Shown here piece by piece: positions 1 through 11,616 of a stretch of DNA of 64,000 nucleotides. The DNA comes from Hygrophila difformis (Eukaryota > Streptophyta > Magnoliopsida > Lamiales > Acanthaceae). A program made the translations under genes and the position numbers. The stretch is taken from positions 39,626,148 to 39,690,147 of the forward strand of contig JAOANR010000008.1 in the NCBI GenBank assembly GCA_030278955.1, read 5' to 3'. The notes beneath the pieces are model-generated. The model saw only the letters and a program-made list of their open reading frames with translations, ran no database searches and was not told the origin of the DNA. Within the stretch, counting starts at the first letter, position 1, and each line of letters starts with the position of its first letter.

Positions 1-308
1 ATTTAGTGAAAGATTGGAATCAGGGATTGAAGTCCGCGGGCGCCTATAAATAAAGAAGTTTGAAGCAGATGGAAGGCATCGAAAAATCCTCCCAACTCTT
101 TAAAATATTTGTAATATTTCCCTTTCTGCATATTTCCTTTCGAGTCTGTAAAAGCATGGGGTACTTCCCCAAGAGTCTTGTATCCTCCATGAGGAACTAA
201 GTGTCTGTCTTCTCCATTAGTAGAAATTATGTTTGAATAATATTTTTAATATTTCTTCAGTAAAATCCAGGCTTCCAAATATCCCAAATACCCCGATAAT
301 ATTATTAA
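1..308. other. No gene recognised; possible intron of the interrupted host gene
   Basis: A+T-rich sequence with no supported open frame. It contains acceptor-like pyrimidine tracts ending in AG (for example near 229 and 260). It could therefore be intron upstream of the exon-like stretch at 309-463, but nothing here identifies it. Confidence 0.3.
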
Positions 309-463
309 AAACCCTTTCTTCATATCTTGATACGTCCTAAGGTAGGAAACGAAATAGGACTGTGTTGTTTGTTGCTGAAGGAGCCAAGAATCGGTGAATC
401 ATCGGTCGCAACTGCGTGGTTGGAGGAAGTCTGTAAAATTCCGGAGCTTAGGAAACCGGCAGT
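309..463 (+). pseudogene. Exon-like fragment of an unrecognised host gene, cut by a retrotransposon
   Basis: The frame is open from 309, just after a TAA, to 463, where the LTR of the large retrotransposon begins. The last 30 or so codons look protein-like: charged, mixed composition, including AWLEEVCKIPELRKPA. The 5 bases before the LTR (GCAGT, 459-463) and the 5 after the far LTR (ACAGC, 22392-22396) share the central CAG and differ only by transitions, as an aged 5-bp target duplication would. Reading on from 22397 keeps the frame and reaches a splice donor (AG|GTATGA) at 22414/22415. I infer one exon split by the insertion. The protein family is not recognised and the upstream exon border is unknown. 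Confidence 0.4.
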
Positions 464-1905
464 TGTAACACCCCCAATTTAATTAACACATGATTAATTA
501 AATTAATTGTGGTTAATTAATAAAGAAATTATTATATGGATATTTTGTGAGTATGATTTTAATAAAGTGGAGGAATAAGTGGGTTAAAACCCACAAGAGA
601 ATAAGAGTCAAGTGCTCAAGTGAGTGAAATATAGTAAAATGGCTCAAGACAAGTGAACCAACCCACTTCCAAACCCGATCCATGCCCATGACCGAGCCAT
701 ATCCAAATAAACCCCCCAAATCAGCCCCTTGGCTTCATTTGCAACTCAACATTAGAAATTAGGGCTCAAATCCCGTTTTTGGGAGACATGGTGGAAAAAG
801 GGAGTCCTTGAGAGAGATTGGGCTAATTTGAGCTCAAGAAAAGTTGGGGGATTGATTATACACACATTGGTAAGCATTTTCCTCACTTTATTTCTTGTAT
901 TTGAGGAGTTTTGAAGTGCTTTTGATGGGTGTCTATGGGGGTGGCGGGAATGAAGGTTTTTGGGTGGAATCTTGTGGATTTGTGCAAATTGGAGCTAGAA
1001 TCTTTGAATGGAAGTTATGTTGGTGTTGGGGGAAGCTGAGGTCAGTTCTTAAGCTTGGTTTGTGGTGGTAATTCAGATTGTAGCCCCAAATGGATGCATG
1101 TTTGTAGAACCCTTGTTCTTGGCTAAATTTTGGTATTTTGATTCCAAATCTTGACATGTAGCTTGCTTTGGTGTTTGGAAAAGCTTGGAGAAGCTGCCAT
1201 TGAAGTTATTGGAGTGTTTGGACTTCATAAACACAAGGCAAGAGTAGGATTTAGCTTAATGTGGGGAAAGATTAGAAGAAAATGATGCAAATCGCGGATT
1301 CTGCCTCTGTGGATGCTTCAGAGGCGCCGCATTGCCTTTACGGCGCCCAAAAGTGGCCTGGAGCACCACTTCGGCGTACCAGACCTCCAGGGTTCCAGTT
1401 CAGACGCCACAATGCCTGTGTGGCGCCGAAACTCCCTTTGAGCGCCACCCTGGCGCCTCCTGGGCGCCCAAAAAACCCCCCAAACTTGAATCGGCTCTAA
1501 CTTACTCGTTTCTAATCCGATTTTCGCAAATCATATATGAATCTGACCCTACTCGAAATGAGAATTTCAAATATGCAATCAGATTTCAGAGATAATGACT
1601 CTTTAAAAAGTCCAAAATTGGAATTTGTAGCCCGGGGTGTCACATGCGCGCCCGATATGCTGTCTTCTTCCGTTTTTCATTCCCCTTTCGTATTTTATCG
1701 TTTCTTAATCATTTTTAAGCATTGAAAAATGTTTATAACTTGTTTAAGAATTCTTGGAACACAATTCATGGTTATTAATGTCAGATTTGATAGATCTACC
1801 ATGCCTTAGCTTAGGAGGGGATCTTGCGTTTCTCCTAATTTGATGTCGGTGAGTCATGTGGAATATGCTAGCCGATATGTGGGGTTGGCGACCCGAATGC
1901 TGAAC

Positions 1906-2405
1906 NNNNNNNNNNNNNNNNNNNNNNNNNNNNNNNNNNNNNNNNNNNNNNNNNNNNNNNNNNNNNNNNNNNNNNNNNNNNNNNNNNNNNNNNNNNNNNN
2001 NNNNNNNNNNNNNNNNNNNNNNNNNNNNNNNNNNNNNNNNNNNNNNNNNNNNNNNNNNNNNNNNNNNNNNNNNNNNNNNNNNNNNNNNNNNNNNNNNNNN
2101 NNNNNNNNNNNNNNNNNNNNNNNNNNNNNNNNNNNNNNNNNNNNNNNNNNNNNNNNNNNNNNNNNNNNNNNNNNNNNNNNNNNNNNNNNNNNNNNNNNNN
2201 NNNNNNNNNNNNNNNNNNNNNNNNNNNNNNNNNNNNNNNNNNNNNNNNNNNNNNNNNNNNNNNNNNNNNNNNNNNNNNNNNNNNNNNNNNNNNNNNNNNN
2301 NNNNNNNNNNNNNNNNNNNNNNNNNNNNNNNNNNNNNNNNNNNNNNNNNNNNNNNNNNNNNNNNNNNNNNNNNNNNNNNNNNNNNNNNNNNNNNNNNNNN
2401 NNNNN
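1906..2405. other. Assembly gap of exactly 500 N
   Basis: All 500 positions are N, the usual placeholder for a gap of unknown size. The left flank is LTR of the large element and the right flank is unrelated repeat, so the missing DNA must contain the junction between them. Any open frame drawn across this gap has no meaning. Confidence 0.99.
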
Positions 2406-2424
2406 AAATAAATTTTATCCGGAC

Positions 2425-2665
2425 CTCGGGACCTCAGTCGCTAGACTAAAGCAGTCGTGAGACATGGTCTAAGGACTGGGAAGTGTTTAAGGACTGGGGT
2501 GTTTAGGGACACAAGAGATAAATCCAGTCCGGAACCCCTAGTCCCAAGACTCCAGTCGCTAGACGTGGCCTCGTGACTGGAAAAATGGTCTCGCGACTGT
2601 GAGAGAGACTAAAGACAGAGACCCACTCGCTAGACACATGGCCTCGCGACTGGGTGAGTCTCGCG
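2425..2665. repeat. Degenerate AGTCGCTAGAC / TCTCGCGACT motifs
   Basis: Scattered short words related to AGTCGCTAGAC and TCTCGCGACTGG occur here in both orientations. They are the same words that build the more ordered array at about 3670-4390. Copies are irregular in spacing. Confidence 0.6.
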
Positions 2666-3669
2666 CCACGGGACATCGCGACACAGAGAGAAAAAAGCAG
2701 CTCTCACGCCACACAGAGAGACAGAAAGATAAAAGGGAGCATGTCACGTGCTATGTTTTTTTCAAAATTCCCATGTGCTTAAAGAATGAGGGAGTCCCTG
2801 GACCACAGCTCCACCAGTGCAAAATTTTCGTCTTCTTCCTCCTGGAGCTCGAGCTCCCGTCCCGTCATGCTCACAGCCCTGAAGTGAAATGCAATTATAT
2901 TTTGTGTTCCTAGCCACAAATTGTTCCACGACACAGCAATTTTGTCTAGTGACATGGGCCTTAATTGGGCCTAGAGTTTTTCCTACTCTCTATAAATATA
3001 TCCTCCCCCCCTTGAACAGTAGCTACACACCCATTTTTTTTGTAGATTAGTTTGTTCTGGTCCTTGGGGCACCACTGTGCTCCCAAGCAATTTTAGAATA
3101 GATGGTTTATTATGTAGTATAGTTTTATTGTAGTTTCAGTTTTAGTTTCTTAGATTTAGATAATAAATGGGTTTTTAGTTGTGCAGCCTGATTTTATATT
3201 TTTATTTTTGTTTACAGTTTTGATTTTGGATTTGAAACACTTAATCAATGGGTGTTTTGGATATATTTTGATTTGTGATGTTATAAAAGAAAATTTCTAC
3301 AAAAAATTGTTATGGATCACTTCCATAATATTTATTGCTTTATTTTTGCATTGTTGATCACTTGACCACTTTTTATTATTTTTAGTTAGGTTTAATTGCA
3401 TTATTTAGATTTAATAAATGCATAAATACTTGATATGTATCCTTTGATAGATTTAATATAGTTCTTTTTTTTTATTTTAATTCTAGTTTGTTAGCATAGT
3501 TTGTATTTAGATTAGTCTTGTTTATCTTTTATTTTATTTTTGGTTCTGTTCTTGTCTGTTTAGCCTTAGGTAGTTTGTTTCTTTTATTTTGTTTTATTTT
3601 ATTTTAATTTTAGTATATTAGATCTAAAAAGGGATAGTATTAAAGTGTTTGTGCATATTTTATTTCCTA

Positions 3670-4390
3670 TATTGTATTGTCTCACGTTGTGATCCCAAGG
3701 GTTGCAACGTAATATTCCCGTTGTGATCCCACGGATCACAACGCACTCTTATGCAATGCAACTTAAGGTGTTATGCTGCCGAAATTTTTTATAAAATTTT
3801 ATAAAACCTAGTCGCTAGACATTCCTTTCGCGAGACCACGTCTCGCGACACATTTTTCTGTCTAGCGACATGGGACCAAACACTTAAAATTTTTTTTCAA
3901 AACCCAGTCGCCAGACCCACCTGTCGCGAGACCACGTCTCGCGTCACACTCTTGGTCTCGCGACTGGGAGCCCAAAATACTTAGAATATTTTGTTAGACC
4001 ATGCCAGTCGCTAGACTCCTGTCGCGGGACAATGTCTCGCGCCACAATTCAAGTCTAGCGACTGGGCTTCCATGACTTAGCAAAATTTCACAAACTATCC
4101 AGTCGCGAGACCCATGTCGCGAGCCTAGGTTCGCGACACAATTTATGGTCTCACGACTGGGTCCTCATCTCTTTTAATTTCCAAAAATTCTGACTTCCAA
4201 CCCCCGTGTCGCCAGACCCGTGTCGCGAGACCACGTCTCGCGACATAATTTTTGTCCAGCGACACGGAAACCCTAAAATTTCTAAAAATTCAATTTCTTT
4301 TATTCCCACCTCTCATGTCGTGATCCTCCCGTCGTGAACCCACGGTTCACGAAGCAATTTCTGTCTCAAGACATGTATGGCACTCTCTTG
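3670..4390. repeat. Tandem array of about seven ~100-bp units with nested palindromes
   Basis: Units begin near 3682, 3810, 3904, 4008, 4100, 4203 and 4312. A typical unit has an outer pair (AGTCGCTAGAC ... GTCTAGCGACT) around an inner hairpin of the form GCGAGACCACGTCTCGC, followed by 30-40 A/T-rich bases. Several arms vary together so that pairing is kept. For example, the first and last units have TTGTGATC or GTGAACC type arms in place of the GCGAGAC arms. Paired arms could form cruciforms or RNA hairpins, but no function is shown. Confidence 0.75.
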
Positions 4391-6454
4391 CCAAATTTTT
4401 ATTCTCCATCTCATCCCATTAATTAATTGAACTTTTATATTAATATTTTGAGGTTGAAATCCAATGATTCCAACCCATGATTAATTTGGTATAAAGAATT
4501 TTGTCCAATTTTTCATTAAAAGATTTTTCTACAAAATTAAACTCTAATGATCTAAGTATATAATCCGGACTGTAATTAGATAATTAATTAATTATGGAAT
4601 GAGAGATTATTTAGACCATGACGAGTGATTATGGATTAATTTCCATACCCTTGCATGAGAAACCAATGTCTCTCATATAAGATAATCCAAAAATATTTTC
4701 TTTTATTTATTTTGTCTTTATATGTGATGTGTGATACGAATAGTGAAAAATATCATAGGATAATGTTGGTGAACGGTCCCTTTACCGGGAAATGAAGTAG
4801 CCCGTAGTCTGTGTATTAATTACTATTTGTTATTTTGCATGGTTTGGATAGTGACTGACGAGGTCAGGCGAACGGTCCCTTTACCGGGAAATGAAGTAGC
4901 CACTCAGTCAGTCCTTAGTTGAATACAGTTTTATTTTCTTATTTTATCTTCAAACCCGAATTTCAAACTGTAATATTATCAGACGGTGTCGATCAACACT
5001 GTTTGACTAATATCATAGTAAGAGAATATGTAGGTTTTTCCTCAATTCACAGATGGTAGGAATCTTGATGATAGCGATCACTGTCATTTAAGGCATCCCA
5101 CTGTCTAAAAATCATCCCACCTCGAATAGTCAGGACCTGGATAGCAAATGTTTGCAGTCCGGACTATCCTGATTATTTTGTCATCTTTTTAGCCAAATAA
5201 ATTCTTCTCATCTCCGGCTATTTCATCTCCGTGTTTCACTTCTGTCTAAACCCGCCTTATATTTTGGGTTAATTAATTTTACACTTCCTTATAAAATTAT
5301 GCATGATACTATTATTTAAATATTGTGGTCATAATTATTTTGGGATCCTTCCATTGGACATAGAAGTCATGATTTAATCAGATGTCTCACAATAAATTTC
5401 CAACAAAAATTCATTTATAAAATCCGGATCTAAGTAAGGGATAAATTCCACTGTTATGACTAATTCACATTTGACTGGGGATTGATTTTGGGAAATTAGA
5501 AGCAGAGTCAGCGATTAGGTCTCACCTAGACTGAAAGGATCTGTGTTTTAATTGAGAGTCTAGTACCTGTTTAGGGAATGATTTTCAAAGATTTATTATT
5601 TTCCAAAAATTGCTATGTGTTGGGAATTAGTCTTAACTGTCACACCGAGATGGGATCCACTTGGATTCAAATACAGTGTGATAGATAATTCTTGAGGAAC
5701 AATGCGTAGGCCTTGGTTATTTTCTAAGATAGGGTTGAGTTCCTTTCAACTGCTATCCTCTTCTGCCAAAGCCTATTTTTGAGTCCTGAGTGAGTGCATC
5801 CGGAACGAACTAATCTATTAGTTCGTTTCATTAGTTTGTATCTCATAACCACCCGAAAGGAAGTGAACACTGTGAGCGGTTCACCGAGATTCGGGAATTC
5901 TTGATCCACGCTCGGTCATTCTGACTGGGGGCTTTCTTTTACTACCAGTACGAAGCTTTTGAAACTCCCGAGTGATAGGATTTTAAATGCTTTCTTTACT
6001 GCTTTCTTTAATCGCTTTCGTAGAGGTCACTCGGGTGTGTCACTAGATCTTCTAACTGCTACTAGGACTGAGAGTTAAGGGATAGTTCAGGGCTTAATTA
6101 GAATCTTTGGGCGTGACATGGGGGAATGATAGCAGTACTTGACACTTCAACTATTGATTTGTCAGGTGTTGCTTGTCCACCACATATGACTAACATACTC
6201 CTGCAAGGCATTGCAAGGTAAGTTACGAGTTTGTGGTATCTTAGATTTTGTTGTCTTAAGAGCATGTAAACTCTTACTGTAAGTACCTGTCTGTTAAAGG
6301 GAACATGGTATAGAGAGGATGAGAACTAGCCAACTGAAAGGATTATCCCGAACAAAGATCTGTGTATTAAAATGGAAGTTTAATTGTGTCTTATCTGAAT
6401 CTTGTCCAATTTTTATTGTTTTCTCCCTGTCCCTTCTATCTCAATTTAAATCTG

Positions 6455-6570
6455 CTTTCTTAGAATAATTTAACCGCTTTCTTAGAATAATTTTATTGCT
6501 TTCTTAGATTAAAATTAATTCGCTTTCTAGAATGATTTTATCTGCTTTATTTTAATTGCTTTCATAGCTT
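6455..6570. repeat. Short degenerate tandem repeat (GCTTTCTTAGAAT...)
   Basis: Four to five imperfect copies of a unit of about 25-35 bases starting GCTTTCTTAGAATAATTTTA lie in the non-coding insertion of the left LTR. Confidence 0.55.
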
Positions 6571-7129
6571 AGTTTAAATTATGTCAAGTAGATGATAGTT
6601 AAAAACACAAACTTGAATCGAGTAACCGAGTGGAAAATCTTATAAAACGACGTGGGCCCTGCTTCTATCGCACATCCTCTAGTGAACGATCCGGTACTTA
6701 TTATAAATACTGCAATTTTTTAATCCGTGCGCTTTAGGGGGCACAGTTTCTTAACACGAGTAAATAAAAACGTGACAACTTATAAATATATCCCTAATCC
6801 CAACTCCGCCTTCATAAATCGATTTTCACTAAATAAAAGTAAAAAACCGGGATTATCCTATTTTCTTAAAAATACTCGTGTGGGAAATCTGTCAAAAGTT
6901 TCAAGTACCGAGGTGAGGTACTGTATGAGGCTTGTAGCCAAGTTGTTATGATTATATGATGGACTTGTTTCTGTTGCTTACTCTGTTACTCAGATATTAT
7001 GATTTGTTGGATTTTCTGATTACCAGGCTTCGTGTTATCAAACTTAAATTGACTGGCCAACAGTTTAAGGGAGATAACACGGCAGCGACGTCACAAAAAT
7101 TGGTTTAAAATTTTTGGGGCGTTACATTT

Positions 7130-7143
7130 TGGTATCAGAGCCA
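7130..7143 (+). promoter_or_regulatory. tRNA-Met primer binding site of the large element
   Basis: TGGTATCAGAGCCA starts 3 bases after the end of the left LTR (7126). This is the complement of the 3' end of initiator Met-tRNA used by most plant Ty3/gypsy and pararetroviral elements for minus-strand priming. Confidence 0.85.
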
Positions 7144-7721
7144 TGTGTGCTCTTATGTGCTTAGAATTTGACACAAGCATGTGGTGAGGTGTGTGGAGGA
7201 ATGCATATAGTATAGGATTTGTATATGACCATGCTTATATTCCTGTTGCTTTACATTATTTTTGGGATAACTGCGTACCTTATGAGCTTGAGTTGTGGTT
7301 TGTGAGTCAAACCACGATCAATCCATAAGGATATCCCGGGAGATCTATACTTACTTAATTGATATTTGGTATCATTACCGAATGTTACTCAATGGTTTGT
7401 TATGTTTGAGTACAAGATACCGTCACGCAGAGTTGGAAACCGAGAGGCGGGAAAGGCCTCATAGAAATTCGGGACCACTAAATTGTGATGATGGGCAGTA
7501 TTATATCGGTGAAAGAATGACCTCACTAAAGAGTCGGGCCTTCATTCGGATGAACTGTTGGGAGTTGATGGGGGACTTCGCCATAAGGACGAACCAGTTT
7601 CACCACCACTGCCACTAAGGCCTATGCCTTTCGATTTCGTTAAGCTTATGCCACAGATGTTCTCAGTTATGCAGAACATTAATCAGGGACAGAGAGTCGA
7701 TCCATTTCATCCCAATAGGCA
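7144..7721 (+). pseudogene. Gag N-terminal remnant of the large element
   Basis: The leader and start of gag lie here. The last open part (about 7558-7721) reads as a proline-rich N-terminus containing LPLRPMPFDFVKLMPQMF. It stops being gag at 7721, where the second LTR element begins. The downstream gag part, with the RWW motif and FTWE, picks up after 16033. Interruptions in other frames show it was already decaying. No start codon can be trusted. Confidence 0.55.
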
Positions 7722-7961
7722 TGTAATACCCCGTAAGATAGATATTTATTTTTGATAATATGTATTCCGAATAAATAAATAAACAAATGCAAATTATTTT
7801 GAACTACGTTATGGCTTGATCCCTTCATAGGGTACGTAGGCAACTTAGAAGTTTTAATTCTAAGTTCAGTCACGAAATAATAAAACAAACAAAAGACCTT
7901 AGTACGAGAAAAGCCGAAACACAACTTCGAGGACGAAGTTGATTCTTAAGGAGGGTAGACT
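7722..7961 (+). repeat. Extra 240-bp 5' segment of the LTR, ending in a second purine tract
   Basis: The segment starts TGTAATACCCCGTAAGATAG. It ends with a coding-3'-end-like sequence (CTTCGAGGACGAAGTTG), then TTAAGGAGGGTAGAC, then a second LTR-like start TGTAATACCCGAG at 7962. That layout normally marks the polypurine tract and the start of an LTR. The same composite is present in the 3' LTR (12879-13120). The solo LTR of the related family (35721-38391) begins at the inner TGTAATACCCGAG. I infer that this element's LTR gained the extra segment before its last transposition. Confidence 0.65.
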
Positions 7962-8496
7962 GTAATACCCGAGAATTTTGCAACATAAAATAAATAAATA
8001 AATGTAATAAACATGATAAGTGGATAAAGAATCATAAAAGATGAGAAATGGAATTTAAATTAAAAAGGAATCAAATTCCGAGAACCCGGGAAGCCGAAGA
8101 CAATTTAATCGAATAAATGGTTACACGGAAACCCGACACCGATGGACTCAATAACTCGAGTCCAAATGTAAATTTAGATCCAAATAAAATTAAAGATAGG
8201 AAATCGGAACCCGAAGATGGCCCGGAAATCGGAATCCGAGAGCATAGAGGGGTAGAAGTCCGAAAGAGAGGAGGAAAGGCACGACGGATCGAACGACCCG
8301 CCCGGACCGGGGTCCAGGCGGCATCCGCGCGGTGGCCGCGCAGTCAATAGGCGAAAGGCGCGCCACGGCCGCGCCAGCAAGCAGTTTCGCCGGTTGCGAG
8401 ATTCACTCGCCCGAATCCGGATTTTCCTTCTTCGGTTGAACAACTTGCGGCTCAAGACTCACCAAAGCTGACCTTGGACGCCCCTGGGTCATGTCT

Positions 8497-8508
8497 ATCT
8501 ATAAATAA
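8497..8508 (+). promoter_or_regulatory. TATA-like box in the LTR
   Basis: TCTATAAATAAC sits in the LTR with about 2.3 kb downstream for the R-U5 region. The same box is conserved in the 3' LTR near 13663, and its reverse counterpart lies in the solo LTR near 37832. It is a plausible RNA start signal for the family. Confidence 0.5.
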
Positions 8509-9865
8509 CACCTCTTGGAAGCCCCGAACATTTTTCAAAAACCCTACGATACTCTCTATGCACAAAACCCTAGATCCGGAAGTCGTCGGAGGCACAAAAC
8601 CGAACAATGGGACTGATTTGGACGAGAATTGGGAGTCTTCGATCGTCGGGGTAAGATCCAATCTGTTCTTGTCCATTCTTTTCCATCCTTGATTCGAGAA
8701 ACGAGTCCTAATTCGATCCTTTTTCTATTCTAAACCCCGATCCGGATCGAGAACGAAGAACCCGACGAACAGAGAGGATAAACGGTGGACTGGAAGCCAC
8801 GCCTCCGAAATCGACGTTCCCGGACGACTACGAATCTGTAAGTTAACGCTTATACGGTTTTGGGAGAATTAAAATACATGTAATCTAAAGAATTAAATCA
8901 AGAACTTAAAATCTGTCAACATGTGATTTCTACCGGCGCAGCGATTTTGTCTAATTTTTCCGAACCCTTAAAAGTCTTCAAACGAGAAAACTTAAAACAC
9001 AAAAAACGTTCCTAAGACATAGATCTATCTACTGTAAAACTTTCATAATTTTTCATCGTGATTTGATATCCGAAAACGACCACGAACAGACCTGCCTTTG
9101 GTTTAGATCTTGAAACGGTGGTAGATTCTTAGTCCGAACTTGAGGTTGATTTTTGACTTAGATCTAGACCGATTCAGGATTGGTGCTAAACATAAGAGTT
9201 GTAGATCTTACGTTAAGAACAACTCTGTAAATTTTCAGAATTTTTCGTGATGATTTGATATATGAAATCCACCCGAAACCGAACTGCTAGGATGTGGATC
9301 TTGAAATTCTTGACAGAACTTAGGTCAGAACGTGACGACGTTTTTGACTAGGGGTCTAGGCCGATTTAGATCTTTAGCCGAACATGAAAGTTGTGGAAAA
9401 ATGTCTTAAGAAGGTCTCTGTAAAATTTCATTGAGTTTGGAGTTGATTTGCTCTGGTAGATCTTGAAAATCTTGAACTGTTGTACACGAAATTCGGACAG
9501 ATTAATTATATGACGAAAATTGACGTTTTTCACCTACTTCCGTATCTCGGATTAAAAAACCTAAAACATGAAACTTGTTCATCTCTGTGTTTTAGAGTCA
9601 CCCGTCAAATTTTAGAATTTTTAGTCTTAAACTCAATTTTTAATGAATTTTGAAGTAAACTATGGTTGACCGAGTCAAACCTTGAAAATCTTGTTGAAAA
9701 AGGATTTCAAATGATATCGGAGCGAGTAGCATCCTGAAATAGTATATTTTGAGGAACTTACTAAATTTGAGAAATTGTCCTTTAAGGTCTAAATGAGTGG
9801 AAACTCCTTTGAGATAAAATACATAAACAAACATTTTCGAAATCCCGTTATAGCTAGTTTGAGCT

Positions 9866-10157
9866 TTCTACATAGAGGGTGAGTGATCCATCGGGTCCCC
9901 CTCTAGCTTTTTGCTTCGTGCCTTAACGGACGAGAGTGACCTATGTAGGGGGTGAGTGCTCCATCGGGTGGCCCTCTAACTTTTTGCTTCGTGCCTTAAT
10001 GGACGAGAGTGACCTATGTAGGGGGTGAGTGCTCCATCGGGTTCCCCTCTAGCTTTTTGCTTCGTGCCTAAACGGATGAGAGTAATCTACGTAGGGGGTG
10101 AGTGCTCTGCAGGGTGCCCTCCTAGCTTTGCACATCGTGCCTGATTGGACGATGGTG
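9866..10157 (+). repeat. 73-bp tandem repeat, 4 copies, in the LTR
   Basis: The phrase GAGTGCTCCATCGGGT recurs at 9881, 9954, 10027 and 10100, an exact 73-bp period, with CTTCGTGCC in the intervening part. The 3' LTR has the same array at about 15036-15320, with a 3-base deletion in its first copy. Confidence 0.85.
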
Positions 10158-10871
10158 TTGAACATGAGAAACTATGCCAAAACGGCGAGAGAAACTGATT
10201 ACAAATAAAATCTTGATACTCGGCTAGGGATTAACGGGAAAAATTTAAAAGACTTGAATACTTTCCTTTGCTTATTTAAATTATGCTTTTAAATTATGTT
10301 ATGCAATTATTTACCGTGGAAGCTATATTGTGATTTTATGGAATCCCTGTCTATTTAATTATGCAATTAAATTATTGTTAGATAAATAAATTAAATTATG
10401 GGGTATTGTGTGCATGTTCTCTTTAAATTTAACTAATGGCTTTGAAACCCCATAATCCTGTATGTGTTAACTTACTCAGCACGTTGTGCTGACCAAAACC
10501 ATTACTTTCTTTTTCATTCAGAGCTGAAGAATATGCATCATCATATGCATTCATGGGAATGTTGGGGTACACTTTATTTTTAAATCTTGCGCTAGACTAG
10601 AAATTGCATGAACGGGCCTGTTTAACCCGTGATTAGGCCATGTTGGCCCTATATTTAAATTTCGCTGCAATACATATATGTAAATATTATTTTCCGCTGC
10701 AACTTTGATGTATTATTTTTAAACTACATATGAATGGGCTGTTTGAATGTTTTAAATTCTGAAAACCATAGCCTTGCATCTCTTTAGCAAGCTCGGAGAA
10801 ACCGTGTCTTGCTAGGGAGGTGTGGCGGTGACATCCCGACCTGGGTGACCAAAAATCGGGGTGTTACAAAG

Positions 10872-10885
10872 TGGTATCAGAGCCC
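10872..10885 (+). promoter_or_regulatory. tRNA-Met primer binding site of the gag-only element
   Basis: TGGTATCAGAGCCC begins 3 bases after the left LTR end at 10868. It is the standard Met-tRNA complement. Confidence 0.85.
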
Positions 10886-11097
10886 GGCTATTTTTAAACT
10901 ATTATTTTCAAACCCTTATTATTTTTAAACTACTATTAATATTTTGACTATTATTTTAAATTTTAAAGTATTATTTCCATGGAGAAATTTTTATTTTAAA
11001 ACCCATGGAAAAAAAATATATATATATAGTGCATTAAATTATTTTTGGGGGGAATCATCATTTGCATTTGCATATTGCATCTCTTTTATGTAGAGAA

Positions 11098-11215
11098 CTT
11101 AGAATCGTGGCGAATTTCAACTTAGAATCTTGGCGAATTCCAACTTAGAATCTTGGCGAATTTTAACTTAGAATCTTGGCGAAGTTAACCTAGAATCTTG
11201 GCGAATATTAACTTA
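11098..11215 (+). repeat. 23-bp tandem repeat, 5 copies, in the leader
   Basis: CTTAGAATCTTGGCGAA recurs at 11098, 11121, 11144, 11167 and 11190 (the last copy starts CCTAG). It lies in the untranslated leader between the primer site and gag. A packaging or translation role is possible but not shown. Confidence 0.8.
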
Positions 11216-11616
11216 GACCTTTGCTTGCACTAGATGACTTAGACGCTTGACATCAAATTAGAAACACTCACTAGAGACTGATCTTGCCGTAGTTCTAGAT
11301 CGCGTTCACCTAAGCGCACGCCTAAGCATAGCAAATCTCGGCCTTAGCCATTCCTATCCTTGTACGAATTAGAAAATTTCCTCATGTGAAAAAAAAAATC
11401 TGGACAGACCTGTCCGAATTAAAAAAAAATTATAATCGAAATAAAATAAAATCAAACAAAATAAAACCCAGGAGCGTACGGCGCTTCTTAGTTCGATCGA
11501 GCACCACGTGCGAAATTACCAACACATGCACATTTATAAAATAAATAAATAAATAAAAAATCGTTAAGGCTATATGTTAATTTCACAAGACTTAATCCAC
11601 ACTGTTGGTAACAGAA

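Larger units (their letters stand above)
2406..6903. mobile_element. Long non-coding insertion inside the LTR, possibly a giant solo LTR
   Basis: This stretch has no counterpart in the right LTR of the host element and no coding frame of note. It contains a TATA-like box (TATAAATATA, 2991-3000), a palindrome-rich array at about 3670-4390, a 35-bp phrase repeated at about 4771 and 4867, and a short repeat built on GCTTTCTTAGAATAATTTTA at about 6455-6570. Its right border ends TTTCA immediately before the LTR resumes at AGTACCGAGG (6904). A large solo LTR or the edge of a non-autonomous Ty3/gypsy element would fit, since LTRs end in CA. The left border is hidden in the N gap, so the type is inferred only. 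Confidence 0.5.
464..7126 (+). repeat. 5' LTR of the large element, interrupted
   Basis: Positions 464-1905 match 19675 to about 21100 of the right LTR almost base for base, apart from scattered substitutions and an indel of about 18 bases in a GC-rich patch near 1400. The match resumes at about 6904 (AGTACCGAGG) and runs to 7126. About 1 kb of LTR between these points is missing or lies in the N gap. It is replaced by unrelated DNA at 2406-6903. The uninterrupted LTR is about 2.7 kb. Confidence 0.85.
7722..10868 (+). repeat. 5' LTR of the gag-only element
   Basis: This 3147-bp LTR starts TGTAATACCCCG and ends CGGGGTGTTACA. It has a TATA-like box at 8497-8508, a GC-rich stretch at about 8270-8400 and a 73-bp tandem repeat at about 9866-10157. 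The first 240 bp is unusual and is annotated separately. A related copy stands alone in reverse orientation at 35721-38391. Confidence 0.92.

Noticed and set aside
1840..2460. Open frame of 206 codons
   Set aside because: Almost all of it is the N gap; the codons are not real.
8117..8690. Several open frames of 70-95 codons on both strands, repeated at 13282-13857
   Set aside because: They lie in the LTRs of the gag-only element, in a GC-rich leader region, and match no protein.
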